Assembly (NCBI RefSeq): GCF_004005845.1
Contig: NZ_SADE01000001.1
Coordinates: forward strand, 1,984,001-2,048,000
DNA length: 64,000 nt
Reading direction: 5' to 3'
DNA from: Hwanghaeella grinnelliae
GTDB lineage: Bacteria > Pseudomonadota > Alphaproteobacteria > UBA8366 > Aestuariispiraceae
Shown in pieces: positions 59,526 to 64,000 of this stretch. Each line of letters begins with the position of its first letter. Position 1 is the first letter of the stretch. Made by a program: the position numbers and the translations under genes. Under the pieces are notes generated by a model that was not told the origin of the DNA, ran no database searches, and saw only the letters and a list, made by a program, of their open reading frames with translations.

Positions 59526-59742
59526 CGAATTTCCTCCCTCAGAGAATCCACGACCAACGTATGTTTCGGACAGTCGCCCGGCGATCTCGACGATCATGCG
59601 AAAATTTAGACAATCTCGTGGACGATTAGCGCCGCAGTTCGGTTTACGGTATCCGAATAGCTGGTCAACTATCCCCTTCTAGCGATAGATAATGGTATCA
59701 CCTATCCGAAAGGTGGTTGTTTGGGGGAACGGAGAGACTGTG

Positions 59743-60270
59743 ATGTCGGGTTTTGACTTTCGCAAGATGGCGGCGGACGCGAAGGCTGCCATGGAAGAGC
59801 GCAAAGGAGAGCGCGAGTCGGCCCCGAACAAGGTGAAGGCCGAACGCGAAAGCTATGTGAGCCTGGCGGCGAAACCCCTCATTGAAGGCATTTTGCCGCT
59901 GCTTGAAAAAGCGTCGAAAGACTTCGCCGAAGAAGGAATACACTCCAGCATCCTCACCGTTTTCGGATCCGAAGGGCACGCGGAGCAGGACCCCATGGTG
60001 AAGTTCCAGTGCAAGGGCCCGCCGAACGAGGACAATGTCGCTTCGCTGGAAGCCCGGCCGATTTTCTTTACCTCAAACGGCAGCCGGATACGGCTTGGCG
60101 TGGGCGATCACCGGTTCAGCCGGAATGCCGACAGAATCATTGCCGAGGACAAGACGGGCAATATCGAGTCTCTCGTCAGAATTGGGCTGGAGAGAGCCAT
60201 CGAGTTCTACATGGAAGAATACGAAAAGGACCGATCGAAGAACGGCGGCAACCGAAACGGCGCGCTTTGA
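59743..60270 (+). CDS. Conserved-looking hypothetical protein
   Basis: 175 residues from ATG 59743 (GGAGAG upstream). A charged helical N terminus (FDFRKMAADAKAAMEERKGERES) is followed by a mixed alpha/beta domain containing FGSEGHAEQDPMVKFQCKGPP and FFTSNGSRIRLGVGDHRFS, and a Lys-rich end. It is cytoplasmic, without membrane segments. I do not recognise a family. It is the first gene after tRNA-Lys, in a stretch of small, unrelated accessory genes. Confidence 0.65.
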   Translation: MSGFDFRKMAADAKAAMEERKGERESAPNKVKAERESYVSLAAKPLIEGILPLLEKASKDFAEEGIHSSILTVFGSEGHAEQDPMVKFQCKGPPNEDNVASLEARPIFFTSNGSRIRLGVGDHRFSRNADRIIAEDKTGNIESLVRIGLERAIEFYMEEYEKDRSKNGGNRNGAL

Positions 60271-60334
60271 ACCGGTACACTTTATCGGCTGGACGTACCG
60301 CGGCCGACAACAACGACGCAGATCAATCTTCCCG

Positions 60335-60850
60335 TCAGCTGCCGTTGAACAACGGGCTGCGCGTCGGGTCCAGCCGCCGGCCGTCGCAAATGACCGATGG
60401 GGCGTCATTGAAGGCCTGAGACGGCGGAATCTTCGCGTCGATGAATTTCACCACCGCCGGACCGGTCGGTTTCAGAACGTCAAACAGCGCTTTGCGCAGT
60501 CGACGCCGTTCGAACGACTCGATCACGTCCTTGCCCTGAGAGCTTTTCTCGATCTGGGAAGCCATCACGTTGATGCGGTCTCGCACCAGCGGCATGTATT
60601 TGCATACCCGGACGGCATCTTCCGAATTGTTCATCTTGAGTGCGGCGACCAGTGTCTGTTTTTCCCCGTTGCTGCCTTTCAGCGTGAACGCGGGCGTAGA
60701 CAACCAAACCTGTTTCTGGCCGCGTTCTGCGGCACCGCTCAACTGCAGCTCTCCCCCACCGCCTCTTGGTGTCACGAAATAGACCAACACCAATGGAATC
60801 GCGATCGAAAAGAACAACAACCCCAATGCAAGGACTGTGTTGCGATTCAT
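60335..60850 (-). CDS. Single-pass membrane protein, weakly FliL-like
   Basis: 171 residues from ATG 60850 (GGGGGA upstream). One N-terminal membrane helix (TVLALGLLFFSIAIPLVLVYFV) is followed by a periplasmic domain: VWLSTPAFTLKGSNGEKQTLVAALKM, YMPLVRDRINVMASQIEKSSQGKDVIESFERRRLRKALFDVL. This order (strand, upper-case-like LMPLVRD segment, long helix with RRxLR) resembles the FliL flagellar protein fold, but no flagellar gene is near, so the assignment is tentative. Two cysteines (VCKYM and VICDG) may form a disulfide. Confidence 0.6.
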   Translation of the reverse strand: MNRNTVLALGLLFFSIAIPLVLVYFVTPRGGGGELQLSGAAERGQKQVWLSTPAFTLKGSNGEKQTLVAALKMNNSEDAVRVCKYMPLVRDRINVMASQIEKSSQGKDVIESFERRRLRKALFDVLKPTGPAVVKFIDAKIPPSQAFNDAPSVICDGRRLDPTRSPLFNGS

Positions 60851-61060
60851 TCTGTCCCCCTCACCGTCTTCTGACGTACGAACCGACGATACGGGCAAAC
60901 TGCTTAACAGTGTATGAATTACTGCACGAATGCTCAGTATCCGGCCAATTCGCCGAAATCGACGCATCCGATTCGGTTAGTATTACAGTTTAATGACGTT
61001 GTAACCGAATTGACTTTTTCCATAAAAAGCGCACTATGTGCGCCTATAAGGAGAAGGTCG

Positions 61061-61771
61061 ATGACGATTTCCCCACACGCTCATGTTCCATGCCCGAACG
61101 ACGGGAAAGTTAAGACGATGCCCAATAAAAACGCGGCGGTCTTCCCTCCCATTGCCAGGCACATTGTAAGCGTGGCCATAGCTGTTCTTATGATCCAGTT
61201 TTTTCCGACAAGTGCCATTGCCGGTATCGAGTCGGACGACGAGCATTTGAAAATCGGCGGCGATATACGGGGGCCGGACTTGATGCCCTTCCTCATGGCA
61301 TTTGGCACGGCGATTAAAAAAACCGCGGCCACCGGCAAGCCACTGCGTCTGGAACTGAATTCAGACGGCGGCGATATTGAAACCGCGTTCTTCATGGCTG
61401 ACGCGATTGAGGCGGCCCAGCAGTCCGGCCGCATCATTCAAGTCGAAGTCCCAGAAGGCGGCAGATGCAACTCAGCTTGCGTCGTCATCTTCGCCGCAGG
61501 CAAAAAGCGATGGGCCGCTCCCGATTCCGAATTCCTGCTGCACGGGGTTAGTTATGCCGGCTTCTCCGAAAGTCCCACCATCGCGCTGACACGGCAAAAG
61601 TATGTGGAGAATTTTCACAAGGCTATCGAAGGTGCCGACTGGCAATTCGGCCAGTTCGTCCGTCGGCACGGCATCATCGAAAATGATCTGAACATGAGTT
61701 TTTCAGGCCGACAGTTATACGAAGCATTTGGAAGCTTCATCACGTCCCTGAACACGGTACGGTCCGATTGA
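61061..61771 (+). CDS. Exported ClpP/crotonase-fold protease-like protein (COG3904 type)
   Basis: 236 residues from ATG 61061 with GGAGAAGG upstream. A hydrophobic signal or anchor (HIVSVAIAVLMIQFFPTSAIAG, about residues 34-55) directs it to the periplasm. The mature part has the ClpP-like turns: LRLELNSDGGDIETAFFMADAIE, GGRCNSACVVIFAAGKKR with the putative nucleophile Ser of NSAC, and FLLHGVSYAG with the His. This is the family of periplasmic ClpP-like proteins with unknown substrates. An alternative later start at the internal Met (residue 20, MPNKNAAVF) is possible. Confidence 0.8.
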   Translation: MTISPHAHVPCPNDGKVKTMPNKNAAVFPPIARHIVSVAIAVLMIQFFPTSAIAGIESDDEHLKIGGDIRGPDLMPFLMAFGTAIKKTAATGKPLRLELNSDGGDIETAFFMADAIEAAQQSGRIIQVEVPEGGRCNSACVVIFAAGKKRWAAPDSEFLLHGVSYAGFSESPTIALTRQKYVENFHKAIEGADWQFGQFVRRHGIIENDLNMSFSGRQLYEAFGSFITSLNTVRSD

Positions 61772-61786
61772 CGCCTTACGCTCCGG

Positions 61787-62278
61787 TCAAATATCGACAC
61801 CGGAACGCGCGACATTTTCGCCATGCAGGGCATATCCGAACAACATATCGACAACCTCGCCATTTCGGGACAACGGCGTCACGGCCACGTCATAGAATTT
61901 CTTGACCCCGCCGCGGGTTTTGAAAGGAAGACGTTCCGTGACCGGTGCCTTGTCGGCCACCGTGCGTTGGTACATTTCGATCAATTTTCCCTGACTGCCG
62001 ATTTCACGGATTTCGGACAACAGATAGCCGGTGAAGTCCTTCTTCGTATTCCGGACAATATCGGTTCCGACAAGGCGATACCGGAAGTCATGTCCCTGCC
62101 CCAAGACATCGACCAGGAAAACAAAGGGCAGCATGTTGGGAATATCCACCGGGTCGAGGTCCAGCCGACTTGGGAAAGTTCTCCCACTCTTTTTTGAATC
62201 CCAATAGCTTAGGAATTCTTCCAAAGAAGGCGGTTTAAGAGATCGGCGTCGCGCGGGGCGCGCTAGCATGGTGTTCAT
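61787..62278 (-). CDS. PAS-domain protein (PAS_5 type)
   Basis: 163 residues from ATG 62278; a further ATG at 62269 is also possible, and no ribosome site decides it. The whole protein is one PAS_5-like domain: LEEFLSYWDSKKSGRTFPSRLDLDPVDIPNMLPFVFLVDVL, DFRYRLVGTDIVRNTKKDFTGYLL, and the end FYDVAVTPLSRNGEVVDMLFGYAL. Such single-domain proteins are common in Rhodospirillales; ligand and partner are unknown. It converges on the ClpP-like gene with a 15-base gap. Confidence 0.8.
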   Translation of the reverse strand: MNTMLARPARRRSLKPPSLEEFLSYWDSKKSGRTFPSRLDLDPVDIPNMLPFVFLVDVLGQGHDFRYRLVGTDIVRNTKKDFTGYLLSEIREIGSQGKLIEMYQRTVADKAPVTERLPFKTRGGVKKFYDVAVTPLSRNGEVVDMLFGYALHGENVARSGVDI

Positions 62279-62390
62279 AGGCAACAGATAGGCCAATAGT
62301 GGTAAAAGAACCACAAACTAATCCACTTTTTTCCTTGTCACCGCAGGCCAAACCGCCGCCAGCGCCTCTTAAGATATTGATTATGTACCC

Positions 62391-63629
62391 CTATTTTCCG
62401 CCGCCAATGATGTTTTTTTCTGGTCCGAAGGGAAAGCCGGTGATGTTTTCCGCCCCGTCCTCGGTAACAATCAAAATGTCATGCTCACGATAACCGCCGG
62501 CGCCGGGCAGGCCTTCGGGCAACATGATCATCGGCTCCATGGAAACCACCATGCCGGGCTGTAAGACCGTATCGATATCCTCACGCAATTCGACGCCCGC
62601 CTCACGACCATAATAATGGCACAAAACCCCAAATGAGTGGCCGTAGCCGAAAGATCGATACTGCAATAGGTCCCATGCCCGGTACATCTCGTTCAACTCG
62701 GCCGCGATATCCATGCAGCGCGTGCCGGGTCGGATCAGTTCCAACCCTCGCCGATGGACGGCACAGTTCTTTTCCCAAAGGTCCAAATGCGCGTCGCTTG
62801 CATGGTCACAAAAAAGCGTTCGTTCCAAGGCCGTGTAATACCCGAATATCATCGGGAAGCAGTTTAGGCTGAGAATATCGCCGCTTTCGATTTTCTTGTT
62901 CGTAACCGGGTTATGAGCGCCATCCGTATTGATGCCCGATTGGAACCAGGTCCAGGTATCCATCAACTCCACGAAGGGGAATGAATTGGCGATCTCCCGG
63001 GTCATTGCATTGGTCGAGGCGATCGCGACCTCATGCTCCGGCACGCCGGCGGCGACCGCTTCCGCACAGGCCGCGCCGCCGAGATCGCAGATCCGCGCCC
63101 CTTCCCGGATAAGCGCGTGTTCTTCCGCCGATTTGATGGTCCGCAGCCACATGGTCTTCTGGCTGATATCCACCAGTTCCACGCCGGGAAGCGCGCCGCT
63201 CAACTGGCGTTCGATATCCAGGGAAACATGGTCGAATTCGATACCCAGGCGCTGGATTCGGGGCGTCAACTGACGCACGGCTTCAAAATAGTTGTCCTTG
63301 CGCCAGTCTGTGTAGGTGATGTTGTCGCCGTAGGTGCGCCGCCAGGGCTGCCCGCCGTCGATGCCCGCCGAAATCGAGGTCGCCTTGTCCGGCGTTACAA
63401 CGAAGCCGTATTTTCGGCCGAAATTACAATACAGCCACCCGGAATAATAGGCGATGTTGTGGTAGGAGGTGAACAGACAGGCGTCGATATCCTGTTCCGC
63501 CATGGCCGCACGCAGCCTATCCTGACGCCCCTGCATTTCCGCATCGGAAAACGGCGACCATTCCTTTTCGCCGTTGTGCCATGCCACCGTCCGCGCCATG
63601 CCCTCCGCGGCCCCTACCCCATTCGCCAT
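62391..63629 (-). CDS. Creatinase (creatine amidinohydrolase, EC 3.5.3.3)
   Basis: 412 residues, the standard length; GGGAG lies 7 bases before the ATG. It hydrolyses creatine to sarcosine and urea in the cytoplasm. Pita-bread M24 fold. Compared from memory with Pseudomonas putida creatinase, the match is close throughout (FTSYHNIAYYSGWLYCNFGR, SAGIDGGQPWRRT, ELMDTWTWFQSGINTDGAHNP, EPMIMLPEGLPGAGGYREHDIL). Catalytic His239, Glu269 and Glu365 stand at a constant offset of 7 from His232, Glu262 and Glu358 of that enzyme. Metal ligands of ordinary aminopeptidases P are absent, as expected. An Lrp-type regulator lies upstream. Confidence 0.93.
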   Translation of the reverse strand: MANGVGAAEGMARTVAWHNGEKEWSPFSDAEMQGRQDRLRAAMAEQDIDACLFTSYHNIAYYSGWLYCNFGRKYGFVVTPDKATSISAGIDGGQPWRRTYGDNITYTDWRKDNYFEAVRQLTPRIQRLGIEFDHVSLDIERQLSGALPGVELVDISQKTMWLRTIKSAEEHALIREGARICDLGGAACAEAVAAGVPEHEVAIASTNAMTREIANSFPFVELMDTWTWFQSGINTDGAHNPVTNKKIESGDILSLNCFPMIFGYYTALERTLFCDHASDAHLDLWEKNCAVHRRGLELIRPGTRCMDIAAELNEMYRAWDLLQYRSFGYGHSFGVLCHYYGREAGVELREDIDTVLQPGMVVSMEPMIMLPEGLPGAGGYREHDILIVTEDGAENITGFPFGPEKNIIGGGK

Positions 63630-63782
63630 CGCGTCGCTCCCGCTTGCATAAAGTCCGGATGCAGGGAGTGTTCTGTCGCGTCACCAAAAATCTGCGACAA
63701 TCCGCGACGGAATCGTTCAAAGACGCGACATAGGACGGTGTATTGTCCGGCGGCGTTTCAACCGGTGATCGGCAACAGATAA

Positions 63783-64000
63783 TTACAACGGGACGGTCAA
63801 ACCGGCTTTCACCGTGTCCATCACAACCGTTGTCTCAAAACGCTGGATTGATTTGGACGCATAGAGGACCCGGTGAATGAAACCTTCATAGGTCTTCATG
63901 TCTTCCGTCACGACGATCAAAACAAAATCGCTGGCCCCGGTAACGTAATAACAGTGCTGAACCTCGGGCAATTTCATCATGCGGCGCTTGAAGTCATCGA
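63783..64000 (-). CDS. Lrp/AsnC-family regulator, partial (C-terminal part)
   Basis: Only the last 72 residues are visible; the start lies beyond the right edge. DDFKRRMMKLPEVQHCYYVTGASDFVLIVVTEDMKTYEGFIHRVL is the RAM/AsnC ligand-binding domain (the VTGxxDF motif binds amino acids). It ends normally in TVKAGLTVPL. It is on the same strand as creatinase, 153 bases upstream, and may control it. Confidence 0.9.
   Translation of the reverse strand, partial: DDFKRRMMKLPEVQHCYYVTGASDFVLIVVTEDMKTYEGFIHRVLYASKSIQRFETTVVMDTVKAGLTVPL

Noticed and set aside
59430-60270. Genomic island inserted at tRNA-Lys
   Set aside because: There is no integrase and I found no repeated copy of the tRNA 3' end within the window, so only small accessory genes can be claimed.

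Overview
The window looks like a piece of an alphaproteobacterial chromosome, probably a marine Rhodospirillales-type bacterium. This is inferred from the moderately high GC, the conserved block mfd - sdhE - recG - DUF502 - Crp/Fnr, the compact OpgG/OpgH proteins, and the many short-chain/acyl-CoA catabolic genes. No sequence search was possible, so the genus is not claimed. Coding density is high. I see no integrase, IS transposase, CRISPR array or rRNA.

Layout. (1) 1-12.0 kb: a type I secretion module read leftwards (two large FecR-domain repeat proteins, then the ABC ATPase and a membrane-fusion protein cut by the window edge). A NeuB-type nonulosonate synthase gene is read rightwards beside it. 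(2) 12.4-18.2 kb: a 1940-residue FecR/RTX/cadherin-like surface protein, with a CRP-type palindrome upstream. (3) 18.3-28.4 kb: a flavin monooxygenase-like gene, then the osmoregulated periplasmic glucan genes (opgC with an esterase on one strand, opgG-opgH on the other), a small lipoprotein and a Maf/DUF115 glycosyltransferase-like protein. (4) 28.5-43.0 kb: catabolism. There is an enolase-superfamily dehydratase/Ldh2 dehydrogenase pair with a divergent MFS transporter, then infA. Next comes an lva-like set (DUF6285, APH kinase, acyl-CoA dehydrogenase, NIPSNAP, SDR), a RidA/D-amino-acid dehydrogenase/racemase operon, and an acyl-CoA ligase with a FAD protein. (5) 43.3-50.0 kb: a fully degenerate PleD/PopA-like regulator, a FrnE-like DsbA protein, a DUF2325 protein behind a Fur-box-like palindrome, a methyltransferase, and a WcbI-GSCFA fusion with lower GC. 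(6) 50-59.3 kb: housekeeping genes mfd, sdhE, recG, DUF502 and a CRP-like regulator; a decayed copy of the mfd 3' end lies next to mfd. (7) 59.4-64 kb: tRNA-Lys, several small accessory genes, creatinase and an Lrp/AsnC regulator cut by the edge.

How it fits together. The left third suggests a cell-surface programme: type I-secreted repeat proteins, a nonulosonate enzyme, periplasmic glucans and glycan-transfer proteins. The middle third is carbon and nitrogen scavenging. The strongest candidates for something undescribed are the FecR-domain secretion module with two paralogous substrates carrying different 15-bp tandem repeats, the lva-like 4-hydroxyacyl-CoA gene set extended by a NIPSNAP protein, the WcbI-GSCFA fusion, and the PleD-like protein in which every catalytic or phosphoacceptor site is lost.
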